DNA of 64,000 bases from Caprimulgus europaeus (taxonomy: Eukaryota > Chordata > Aves > Caprimulgiformes > Caprimulgidae): positions 32,510,515 through 32,574,514 of the forward strand of contig OU015528.1 of the NCBI GenBank assembly GCA_907165065.1, written 5' to 3'. The number at the start of each line of letters is the position of its first letter. Positions within the stretch are counted from its first letter, which is position 1. Under the pieces are notes generated by a model. It saw nothing but the letters and a program-made list of their open reading frames with translations. It searched no databases and was not told where the DNA came from. A program made the translations under genes and the position numbers. Positions 12,775-23,645 of the stretch are shown here, one piece after another.

Positions 12775-15700
12775 CTGTTGAGAAGATAAAGACCTCAGAA
12801 AAGAAACCAATTCCAGCCCTTTTAACAGTGCAGCTGGGAGCCAGTGTCTCTTGTTCTTACCTTAAGAAATGTTTTCTTTAATTTTTTGACAGCAGAAGTT
12901 AACCTTGTGGATGGAGCACATGGAAGCTGAAGAGATTAAAAGAAACCAAAAGAGCTTGTTGCAGACATAGTGATGAGGAAGACTCCAACCCACAGTGTGG
13001 CACCATTGGACTACTGGTAAAATGTGTGAACTCAGCATTGTTTCAGCATCTCCTGCTACAAGTGTGTTATTTTACCTGTGTTCTTCCCAGAAAGTTGAGC
13101 TCACAGCACAAAAAATGTAATATGAATACCACTAAGTCTTCTTATTAAACACTTTATCTTTACATCAGTTGTAGTTACAGCTTTTGTATAGTGCAGCCTA
13201 GCTCTAAGATTCAGGGCCCTTCAACTTTGCATCTTCAGATAAGGTGAGGCTAAGGGCCAAAGACCTTTGCAAAGCATAGAGGGCAGTTTTGTGCATTTCT
13301 GCAAACCTTTCAGACATGTTTATAAAGTTAATTTGTGCTTCCCCCTATTTTTCTGCTCTCAGTATCCAAGGAAATATATCTGTTCCCATTACCATGCCAT
13401 CATACTGTAAATGAAAGAGCCCAATTTCACTGCAGAAAAGGGATTTAGAGATTTTAGTACCTAAGTATTTTTGAAAAACAGGACTTGGGCTCCTAAACTG
13501 TTGGGAAATGTTAATGTTACCTTGTTTGGACAAAACCAAGAACTAGCAGGGTAAGAATCAAAATCATAATATAGTACAAAGTCTTTCGAAGTTGTTTGGA
13601 GACAAATACTGTTAGGATTTTTTAGGATTTTACCTCTAGCTGGCGGAATTAGAGCCTGAGTTTATGACAAAATGCAGGGTGTGTATGCATATAAAGGTAT
13701 CACTGTTTCCCTCAATTATCTAAAGGATGTTATCCTTGAAAGGTAACAAATTCACTAGACGAGTATTTTGCCATGGTGGAAACCCCTTCTGATAAACATC
13801 CCATAACTCAATTAGATAATAAAAATTAAAAAGCTTATGCAGATGGATGAATTAGTTCGCTAATTTATTGAGGAATAATATGATGGAGAAATCCCAGATT
13901 TGGTATTAGCAAAGGATCCACTACTTTCATTCTGTTCACAGTTTCTATTAGTCTTTCATGTAGTTTTATATGCTTGGCTTTGAATTAATACAAATACTTT
14001 TAAAAATGTTAGTTTCCATAAATTAGATGTCTCCTAGAAAACAGTGACAAGCCATCATTTCTCAAAGAGCCATTGTTTTTCTACTACCAGAGGAAGTCCT
14101 TTCTCTCCTAACAGTATTTTGGAAGATCCAAATATGTAAATTGTTATGTTTAGACTTGTGTTGGGTAAAACATTAGCACTAAGTATGAAAAAGAATGCAG
14201 GAGCTCTGAGAAATCTGCAGCGTTTTGTCTCCACATAGCACAGAAGCAAGTTTATTACAAGTTACACAGCAAGCTCCAGTCACTGATGGCATTTCAGAAT
14301 AACTGCTATTCTGAATTCAGTCATGGTTGGCAGTTTGAACTCCTGGGTGTGCACTGACACTTGTATAGGGTGTAACTGCTTTTCCAGACAAGAATGAAAT
14401 CTCTATAAAGTATATTGTAGCATAAAATATCTGGAATTTCGACAGACACAGGTAACCACAGTGGTGTGTTGAATGCTGTGAATAATTAGTATAAATTACA
14501 AGTGCTTAGCATGGTTTTAAATGCAGAACCTGAAAGCTGGTGGAGTTTTCTCCCATTGAGATTTGGATCTTTTTACATTATGCAGATGTCCTATTCTGAG
14601 TTATAACACTGCAAAGAGATCTCTGAAGCTTCTTATTTTTGAATTGCAAATATTGGTGTGTATGTAGAACCAATGTCCTTTTCTTTCATGCTACTATACA
14701 ATTCAGATTAGATAAACTTTTTATTCATTAACATTTCATTGACTTCTCATCTTTCTCTCACTATTAAAAATTACTATAGATATTTGCCTGGATATCCATG
14801 GCTATCTTGCACCCTCAGTCACACTCCACTTTTTGAGACAGTGTGACTAGTGAGGACTGCAGGTTTAGAGCAGAAAAACAAATAGCCATTGGATAAAAAG
14901 TTTTAAGGCACATCCTGTTGTTATTCATCTATCCTTAAAAACAAGACAAGATAAATGACCTACACATGACAGTGTTGTCTTAGCATGGTAGTAGGTTAGT
15001 ATGCTTATTTGCATGGGAAAAGATGTGCTTTAACTGTTGTCCTGTTGTTATTTACAGGGTGGGACAATGACGTAATGTTTGTAAAAATGCCTTTTTCCTG
15101 GGACACCTCTATCCATTCTAGGGACATTTTGCCAGTGGGCAGCATCACTCCCTGACCTGTTTCCACTGTGGACATAGCTGACACGTGGAAACTGCTCCAA
15201 CGTGCTTCATAACTGCAGTCCCTGCTTACTCATGAGACACGACCAGCTCTTTCAAAATTCAGTATGGAGGAGCAGAGATGACATGTGAGCAAAGATTACA
15301 CAAATCCAGTGGGGATGCTGTTGAAGAAGGAAAGCATAACCAGTGTTACATTGTCAAAAGTTGAGGACCCACATTTCTCCCTGTGATTACCCTGTCTCTT
15401 TGCAGCTTTGGTGCTGGGAGGGCAGCACAAGGTGACAACATCAGTAGAGAAGTCACTTGTCTCTGTGGTATCTCTATCACCTTGCCTGCTCTCCACGAGC
15501 TCACTCTGGAGGAAATGAATGGTATTAAACTTCCCTGGCCCTAGTGGGGAAGACCTCAGGAAGTTGGGTCCTCTCTGATATGAGGCACACCATGGCTCTG
15601 AATCACCCTCTCTAGCTGCTGAAAAACTGAGATGGAGTCCTTCCCTAGCCTTTCAGCTGGACAAACTTAGTTTGACTCCTAGGAATATACTCACACAGGC

Positions 15701-18700
15701 ATTCATGTTTGCTTGCAGGACCTGGAAGGCACTAATAATGTACAACTTGTCACTTCCTACTCCAAGATGACTGAAAACATTTTTCATGTAGAAGGAGAGG
15801 AGCTGATCTCGAACACTGCAGTTTGTCTGAAAACAAAGCAGGTAAAGAGTTGCCAAATGAAAACCTCACAAGTCAACTCTGGCCTAAAATTTCAGTCTCG
15901 TAAAAATATGTGTGTTTAGAAAGCATATAACCAATAAAAACATTTTCATTAATTTTAGTATCCTATTGGATTGCTTCCTTTTTCTTTGAACAATTCAATT
16001 TACACCTGTGGTTTCTGAATGAAAGGCAGGAAGATGCTGCGCTGGCAGCCAAAGGAGTATTGATAAACAGAACTGACAGCAAGAAATCTATTTAATACAC
16101 AAAGAATAAATGGAAGATAATTTAAGGACTTAAATCAGACCATGTTGGGCAAATTGTAGGAGGCATTGTGAGTATTACTGTCCCATAACATTAGAGATGC
16201 TGTAGGGTATACTGTCCAGAAGAGACCAGTCATCCTGTACACCCTGTGTCGTATCTGACTGGTTGTTGTGTGAAAGGGGTAGTAAAGTAATTTAGCAGGA
16301 AATAAACTGCCTTGTGTTCCAACTCACCCTCAGATAACTGGAGGAGCTGGGGGTGGCTAGGCTTAGATCCTGAGGGATGCCAAATTAAACACTACGGGTC
16401 CAACAACGGCGGACTCACTCGATAGTGCGCTGCACTCCCGTACCCATGATTTATGGCCTCACATGGCTAAACCTGCAGCATTTAGTGGCATCCCGTTGGG
16501 CACGGCGGGGTTAGTGTGGCTGGTTACAGACAGACACAGTTCAGTGTGACACTACAAGCCCGGACACGCCAGTGCTGGATTCACTCGATAGTGTCCCGCA
16601 CCTGTCGGCCAGTCACAATATCCGGACTCTCACGGCCTCATCAGGCCGCAGCCCAGTAAGAAATTGTGCAGCAAGTCTGTAAGCAAATGAAAACACCTTT
16701 AATAGAGCAACAGGATTAATACAGATTCGTATGGATTGCTGGTGATAAACCACTGTCTGCAGAAGTATATACAAGCATTCAGCTTACAAGTTATTAAAAG
16801 TGTTATTAATTGCTAAAAGGTGACAAGTTACTACAAAGTGCTAGGTTGGTAGAATAATTCTCTAGAGATTTTCTAAGTTTCTGAGGAAGATCCTCGGCTA
16901 AGTCTAAGTCTTAGTCTTACCCAAAGGCATCCCAGTGGGGGGAAGAGAGGCTCAGCCCGTTGGCTGGTCCCAGGGGTCAGATGTCTGCGATGGAGTCATC
17001 CCTGACTTGTCAGTGATGGCATCTTCCCTGACTGTGATGGTGTCTTCCCTAATTCCCTCCTTTCTTTGGGCTATTTTTATATTGTTTTTTACCTGCAAGG
17101 TGGAGCTTGAGTGACTCTAGTCATACCTTTAAGGTGATTGGCAAAAGGCACTTCCGTTTCCCTTTTATAGCAGAAATTACCAAAACTTAGAGATGCTCTC
17201 TATGAGGGGGAAAGAGGGGGGTCAGTGGTATGGAGTTATGGTTTTCATCAAGGTCCACAAGGGCGGTAGTTGTCAGAAAGGGGTGCCAGCTGTCTATCCA
17301 GAATCACTGGTTGAACATACATCAAGCCTTGTGGAGTCAAAACTGGGACTGCTACTGGAAGTCGAAGAAGGAGCCTCCACTCTTTCCCATCTCCTGTACC
17401 AGTAAACACCCAGGACAAAGGTGATGTTATTAAATTCCTGGCATACCAGCAGTGTTTTTCACCTGGGATCTTCTTTGACACCGTACCTTCCTTTAGTGTA
17501 TGGACACAGCCATTTTCTGATTTTTAGTTACCTCCAACAATTATTCCGCACTGGTCTGTGGGATCTCTTCGATACCCAAAGGTATTTCAAATGGCTATTA
17601 TTAGGCAATGGAACCAAGTATCAGCTGTGAAATTCCCACCAGGAGGGTAATGCAGCTGCAGATTAAGCCACCCAAATGCAGGTGCCCATGTGTAGGTCCT
17701 ACAGGCAAGTGAGGAGCCTTCACTCACAGGGTAATCAATGAGATCCAGGGGAACCCAAAGGCCAGTAGGTCTCTACTTCAGGATAAACTGACTCAGTTGG
17801 CCCTGCTGACTACATCTCTGCGTTAAGGAAGCTAAAATATCTCACACACTTGTAGTCACTTACAAATAGGCACACAAATAGGCACACCAAGTTTAATGTC
17901 CTCACTTCCATGCTGAATCACACTGGGGAACTCTGATCTCCTCTCCTCCAGTGTACCTGCAAAGGTCAAAGCCCAAAGCAGCTTCTTGCATGTCCCAGCT
18001 GCTTTGCAACATCCCTGGGCTGTCCATGGTACCACACACCCTCATCAGAAGGTACCTCAACTGCTGGGACAGTGGCTGAGGCCCTGGCCCTCATGTGAAG
18101 GGGCTGGTGCCTGAAAGCATTTCTGGGGAGGGTTGGGCACAGACAGGTGCTCACAGGAGAATAAAGTGCTACCACGAGCACCCTTCCCTGAGCACAGCAA
18201 ACGCCCTTGCCCCAACTCCTCTGGCAGAGCACTGCTGCAACCACCTAGAGAGAAGTGCCTCCAGACAGGCTTTCCAAATCCACCTCTTTCTCCCCATATC
18301 ACACTCAATTCTCCCCTCATGTCCCAGGAGCATATCTCTTTCTATGGGGCAGAGAAAGCACTTCCTTTAAGCAGAGGACTTCATTAAACATATGGCTTTC
18401 ATAAATATCATGTCCTTCCCAATTAAACACATGTAATTTTTGTGTCGGCTGTCATTCCTTTTGATCACACATTGCTATCTCTACAGATCAAAGGAAAATC
18501 AAAGTAAGAAAATGGAAAACCAGTATTATAAATCTTACCATAAACAGTCTTTTTGTTGTCTTTTTAAGAAGTCTTGTGTTCTTGATGAGATCCTTCTGTA
18601 AAATATAATGTGCCAGTATTAATTAACCTAAGCACAGGAAAGGAGACAGAGTTTTAAGTCTTGTTTGTACAAAACTTAATAGTAATAATCTTCATCACCA

Positions 18701-19149
18701 TCATCTTATTCAGATGCAGGGTGAGGACTCAGCAAATCTGTGTTCCAATTCCAGCCTAGCTACAAACTTCTTCCATGACAAACTCCTTGGCAAACTCATC
18801 CCACCTCCCTATGCATCTTCTTTTTTCCCATCTTTACAAAAGGCTTAACGGCATTGTCCTGTATCTCAGGACTGTAGAGATCATTCATTTTACTAAAGTT
18901 TCCAGGTGCTCAGTAACAAAGCTGGTAAAGAAGCATCTATAAATAAAATAAACTTTCCAACTAGTGGGATCAACTTACAGGAACAGATGATTTTAAACTA
19001 GTTGCCTTGATACACAGGTTCTCTGTCACTTGAGAGAGGAGTCCTTTTCGGCAGGTATGCTTTCCTGTAGATGACTTTTTGCCTTCTACAGTGAAAAGGC
19101 AAAGTAGAACTAGAAAATGCCCAGATCTGAAAATAGAATATACTTTCAT
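12688..19149 (-). CDS. IL26: Interleukin-26, complete five-exon coding region
   Basis: Secreted IL-10-family class II cytokine. Known family role: T-cell product signalling through IL20RA/IL10RB to STAT3, also a cationic DNA-binding antimicrobial protein. Coding exons in transcript order: 18979-19149, 18539-18595, 15695-15826, 12861-12926, 12688-12774; all junctions are phase 0 with GT-AG ends, giving 170 residues (human about 171). A hydrophobic signal peptide covers residues 1-23. Diagnostic matches to human IL-26 as I recall it are LIKNTRLLKKTTKRLFM (exon 2), DQLLSFYMKNVF (exon 3), LPCAPSTR (exon 4) and KGIYKAIHELDILLPWIQ (exon 5, the IL-10-family helix F signature). The start is the ATG at 19147-19149; an in-frame TTG upstream is not used. 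Cysteines are at residues 33, 46, 79, 120 and 123. No break is seen, so the gene looks functional. Identity is very secure; splice sites are inferred from consensus and homology. Confidence 0.95.
12861..12926 (-). CDS. IL26: IL26 coding exon 4
   Basis: 66 nt, 22 residues, beginning LPCAPSTRLTSAVKK and ending TFLK, aligned with the human ISCASSARE...RIFYR segment. Acceptor TTCAG follows a pyrimidine stretch (12927-12931); the donor is GTAAG at 12856-12860. The only cysteine matches the second of the conserved C-x-x-C pair spanning the exon 3/4 junction. Confidence 0.9.
12927..15694 (-). other. IL26: IL26 intron 3
   Basis: AT-rich intron sequence with no recognisable repeat family, RNA gene or further exon. 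A short minus-strand frame near 15296-15496 has a splice-like acceptor but no IL-26 similarity. Confidence 0.7.
15695..15826 (-). CDS. IL26: IL26 coding exon 3
   Basis: 132 nt, 44 residues (77-120). Acceptor TTTTCAG at 15827-15833 and donor GTGAGT at 15689-15694. Contains TNCSVRDQLLSFYMKNVF and ends MNAC. Where human IL-26 has a GCKK segment this copy reads GSDK, so that cysteine is missing. Confidence 0.92.
15827..18538 (-). other. IL26: IL26 intron 2, carrying a retroviral-looking insertion
   Basis: About 2.7 kb. The middle part, roughly 16314-17660, differs from its surroundings: it is richer in CpG and has internal direct repeats (listed separately). The flanks are ordinary AT-rich intron. 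Confidence 0.6.
16381..17180. mobile_element. LTR-like, probably endogenous retrovirus-derived segment in IL26 intron 2
   Basis: A CpG-rich block with a diverged direct repeat (the same 13-mer at 16415-16427 and 16581-16593, 166 bp apart) is followed by about three degenerate 22-24 bp units at 16989-17056 (GATGG...TCCCTGACT type). This layout is typical of avian ERV LTRs. A purine tract at 17205-17221 directly follows. Termini and target duplication could not be fixed, and orientation is uncertain. Sequence to about 17660 may be the degraded internal part of the element; no retroviral protein was recognised. Confidence 0.45.
18539..18595 (-). CDS. IL26: IL26 coding exon 2
   Basis: 57 nt, 19 residues, too short to appear as an open frame alone. 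It encodes KDLIKNTRLLKKTTKRLFM, a strongly basic stretch corresponding to the human segment IKNIRLLKKKTKKQFM. Acceptor CAG at 18596-18598 and donor GTAAG at 18534-18538, phase 0 at both ends. Confidence 0.92.
18979..19149 (-). CDS. IL26: IL26 coding exon 1 (signal peptide and helix A)
   Basis: Encodes residues 1-57. The signal peptide core is FLVLLCLFTVEG, followed by the basic mature N-terminus KKSSTGKHTCRKGLLSQ with the first mature cysteine (residue 33). It ends SSVP followed by the donor GTAAGT at 18973-18978, phase 0. Confidence 0.93.
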
Positions 19150-19325
19150 CTTCGCTCCCAAATCTTCGTGCCTCTACAGTCACAGCAGCATATGTGATAC
19201 AGCAAGACTGGTTAGACGGCAGAGGTTAACCTAATTTTGTTAACCCTCAAAGCAGCTTCTGCACTGAGATGCTCATGTAGATAACCTATTGCTCATGTGC
19301 TGGCTGATCAGTATTGTTGCTGTGC

Positions 19326-19334
19326 TTTTTTATA
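19326..19334 (-). promoter_or_regulatory. IL26: Candidate IL26 TATA box
   Basis: TATAAAAA on the minus strand about 180 bp upstream of the IL26 ATG. A start site about 30 nt downstream would leave a 5' UTR of roughly 150 nt. A short AT-rich match can occur by chance here. Confidence 0.3.
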
Positions 19335-21231
19335 CATCTTGCTCCACTTTCAACAAATTTGACCACAATCACCTGTGACGTTTTTCTAAACGATATCTCC
19401 ATATTTACTGGCAGTAGGGTCAAGGTTTCCAAGAAAGAAGAACTTCTCTCTCATGTGAGAAGTCTTCTTTCATTTAAGTGGTGGTCAAGTGAGGAAAAAG
19501 TAAATGAGCTGGTTAGTTTGGTTTTGTAACAAAGTATACCAGATGTATGAAATAATTTTTTTTATTTTTCCACAAAACCTTATGATATCGCTTTTCTGAA
19601 AGATAGTGGCCCAGAGAGAAAAAAATCTTTGGTAATTTACCCTAAGAAACATTAGAAAATCAGTTATCTATAAGGATGTTGGACTGCACTGTACTGCCTT
19701 TAAAACTTCTCTGTCCAGTCTTTGAGAAGTGTTTTGTTTCAGGGGTACAGGAACTAGTAGCAAAGGAGTTTGCTGCCTATTTTAGTGTCTGTAATTAGTC
19801 TTTTGCCAGGGCAGAATTTGTCCAGAAGAAGCAGCAGGTTTAGTATGAAAGGGAGAGCTCCAGGGAGGGCTCTGATCAAGGACCAGGGCATGCCTGGCTG
19901 TCAAGTTGCCTCATGAGCCTGCTAAAAGCTGCAGGAACTGGGAAATAATGTGCAAGATCCCAGCATTCCCACCACAGAGAAGGTAAAAGTAAGATCATAG
20001 AGTCAGATGGTCACTCTTCTACAGAGTTACTCAAACAGAGATTGGTCAGTCTATGTCTTTGGCCTGTTTCTGAGACAGTCAAATGCTGAGAGTTTCTCAG
20101 GTGCCACTCTAGACATGCAAGGAACGTCACACCAAGGATGACTTGGAAATGCTGAAATGATACTACAAATGTGAAGCTGTTAAGCCAAGGAAGGATGGAA
20201 GTCAAATGTCAAGACCTCTGGGACTGGCTGAAGTGTATGCAAGAAAAGGGAGAAAGCAGTTTTTGGTCCAGCATAACAATACTTCAGCCTATAATGATAC
20301 CAGTTTTGTTGGAAGTAAAAGCAAGCTCTTGAAATATTCACCCAGGAGAGTTTTTAATTCCTTGAATGTTTCAAGAGCAACACAGAAGAGCTTAAATGGG
20401 TCAGAGAAAATTATTTAGGCTGCAGCTGATACCACTCAAAGAGACCCTGAGTTGCTAGAGCCAGCAGCAGAGCTGTGTGCCCCATTATGGCACAAACATG
20501 CATGCAGCCTCCAGGCCAAGTTGGACACAAATCCAGCTTCAAGGGTCTCACCTCTAACAGCTCTGGGAAATGCATTTTACCACAGGACCATCCACACATC
20601 TCAGTATCTTCACCAGCACTGAAGTGCTGATGGGGTCCAGGGACAAAGAAGACAAACAAGGGAAGGAGAGCTTAGACCTTTGGAAAGTGGAGACAGTGAT
20701 GGAGACCTGAGGCCCTATGTGCATTTTAGTGTTCATTTGAACCGTGGTCTGTACACAAACTCTCTAAATGCCATCAGGCTTGACAAGATGAGGTACACCA
20801 AACCTCAGAGTATAATGTATGTGGACAGCAGATTAGCAACTCACTCCTAGTTTGTTCCTAGAAGAGGGTCTCGGTTGATAGCAAGAGTAGAGTCAGAAAG
20901 CAAAACTGCCTTGGGTTCCCCAAGGTGTGGTACTCCCTAGTCAACGGTTTTCCTCTAAATGGAATAAATGGGTCATGCAGCCAGTCTGTAAAGGCTTTTC
21001 ACAAGAAAATCAATAATTTTCAACATCTCTGAAACTTCTGATGTTGCCAGAAAACCCTTGAGCCCACAGGTTTCATTTTGTCTGTTCTGTGAGCTGACAG
21101 GGATATAGCAGTGACATTGTTGCACGGGGCTCTAGAGTCCTCCATACGTGAATCAGCAAACATCTTACTGAATTGACTAACTTTTCAACTGAGTGGTGTA
21201 AAAAGGTGCACATGTATGGTGACCACATTTT

Positions 21232-21232
<1 letters not shown>

Positions 21233-21267
<35 letters not shown>

Positions 21268-21270
21268 ATA
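21233..21270. repeat. (AAAT)n microsatellite
   Basis: About nine uninterrupted units of TAAA/AAAT, likely length-variable between individuals. Confidence 0.95.
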
Positions 21271-23198
21271 TGAAATTGGGCTTTCATATCGTTCCTGTCA
21301 TAGAAGGATGGTGGGTACCATTTAATATCCAATCCTGTAAAATTGGTTACACTGATACTGTCTCTGACTTAACTATTAGTCAGAGAATAGCAAATATTCC
21401 TTAACTTTCTCATCTGTTACTTGTTCAGAACAAACACGGTCTTTTCTTTTCAGGTCTCATGTAGCACTTTGTACACTGAATTTTAGTGCCACTTTGGCAC
21501 TCGGACATGATTACGATATAAATAATATAGAATACCAAAGAACTGGTATTATTCAGTATTTTAAAGTTATATGCAGTAGAGGAAGAAACAACTTCAGATA
21601 CTCCAGCCCTTTTAGCAATGAAGACAGAAAAGATCTGCAAAGCTTTGCATGGGCAGTGGAACTGATATATCCAGAGCCAGCTGACTTCCAGACCTAGACC
21701 AGGAACCACAGGAGTTCAAGGAGCCTGTTCTGAAGGAAATGGGCTCTCTCCATACAGAAAATTTTAGATGCACAGTATCAGTGAATACTTAAGGAACAAT
21801 ACAATATTGATAACATATGCAAAGTTCATGTGTTACATGGATAAAAAAATGTGTAATGTTTAAGATCATGAGAATGAAAGAGAAAGAAAGTAAGTAAGAA
21901 AAAAGAATAAGAAAAACTAACAGTGTAGCCAGCTTATTAAAGAAGAAAATCTTGCCTGATTTCCCTTGGCTGGGGACTAAGTTTCAGAGAAGGCTATGTG
22001 TGACCTATGACATGAATGCATGAGAGAACCATCCCAGAGAAGGTCCTTTCTTCACCGTCTCATTGTGAACCACGGTTCACCTGTCTTGATCTATAAGAGT
22101 TCAGTAAATATTATTAATATTACATTTTCTTCATATATGTAGAACAAAGAGATACACCTACCACTGCAGCAAAATTCTGTTAGTCTATTTAAGGTAACAA
22201 TCTTATCTACTGGTTGTTTTGCAACTTACTTGGCATTTTGATCTCTATCCATGAAAAGCCTCATTTGGTTTCTTAATTTGGAATCTTCTCACCTTTCACA
22301 TTTTCTGTTTATTTATTTCCTGTTAGTATAACTAGAACTAAATTAGTCGAATACTTCCTATAAACATTACTCATATTTGCTTAGCTGCTGCTAATGTAAT
22401 GCTGTCTCTTAAGACTATTCTGTACTATTTCTTTCGTTCCCTTATCCTATTTAATTCACTTTGGCCTTCTGAAAAATAGTAGCTCTACATGAAGAGCTGC
22501 ACTATTTGTGCTCAAAAATATGACTTTATGAGTAAAAATGAAGTCTGTTGAGATTTTCCGAAAACGGAGGGTGTCAATACTAGTGTAGGACACAAAAAAA
22601 TGAGATACTCTAGTGCCTCTATTGGAGAGAGAAGTTTGGAATGGAGCATCTCCAAGCAGCTGAAACTGATTCTGCAATTCTCTGAACATGGTTGTAATGA
22701 ACATAGGCATGAAGGTAAGCACAAAATACCCACCAGTGTTTAAATACTGTTTCTTGTAACCTTCTCTTATTATAACAGAAACCTTTGGAGCTGCTATAGA
22801 TTTTCTACAATTACTGAACAATTATGAGCCAAGTTTTCAGACATGAATACTTAAATTACCAAAGTAAACTCAGCACATACGCACCCAGCAATTCACTGCC
22901 ACCAGCTTCAATGGTCATAAAAGGCAGGGAAACAACAGGATAGCATGAACAGATGGTACTAGCAGCTTCTGCTTAAATATTGTAAGTACATTACTCTGGT
23001 TAGAAAAAATCTCTCCATAACTGAAAATGGGACAGTGTAAAATAAGCTGAAAACACTTGATGCCTAAGATTGGATGTCAGTCTGGTGTCTTTCTCATCCC
23101 GAACTATGAAATCACTACATTTGTTCTCATGACACATCCACACTATATAGCGCCTGTCCGGTTGCTCCTCAGCTGCATTTCTTGAGGAGCAACAAAGG

Positions 23199-23645
23199 TG
23201 GAGGTTGGAAGGGACCTCTGGAGATCATCTTGTTCATCCCCACCTGCTCAAACAGGACCACCCAGAGCCAGTTGGCCAGGGTTATGTCCAGTTGGGTTTG
23301 TCATATCTTCAAAGATGGGACTCCATACCCTCTCTGGTCAACCTGTGCCAATGTTTGGTTGCCCTCACAGTACCAAACTGTTTTATTGTGTTCAAATGGA
23401 ATTTCATGCATGTTAATTTATGTCTGTTTCCTCTTGTCCTGTCATGGGGCACCACTGTGAGGAGCCTGGCTAGCTCTTCTTTACTCACTGCCCCCCTGCC
23501 TCAGATATTTGTACACATTGATAAGACCTCCCTGAGCCTTCTCTTCTCCAGGCTGAATGGTCTGAACTCTCGCTGCCTCTCTTCAGATGAAAGATGCTCC
23601 AGTCCCTTAAGCATCTCTGCAGCCCTCCACCACCAGGGCCACATA
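23199..23645 (-). mobile_element. CR1 LINE fragment
   Basis: Reverse-complement CR1: starts GGTGGAGGTTGGAAGGGACC and continues with the recognisable CR1 3' region (GGACCACCCAGAGCCAGTTG). The 216-codon plus-strand frame across it is the antisense of the repeat. Confidence 0.88.

Noticed and set aside
15296..15496. Candidate IL26 exon 4 with a CAG acceptor near 15405
   Set aside because: The frame soon stops and lacks similarity; the true exon 4 at 12861-12926 has the conserved cysteine and correct phases.
19147..19161. Upstream in-frame start for IL26
   Set aside because: The codon is TTG, and the downstream ATG gives a normal signal peptide.
21233..21270. Regular short repeats as a possible CRISPR-like array
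   Set aside because: It is a simple AAAT microsatellite with no spacers.
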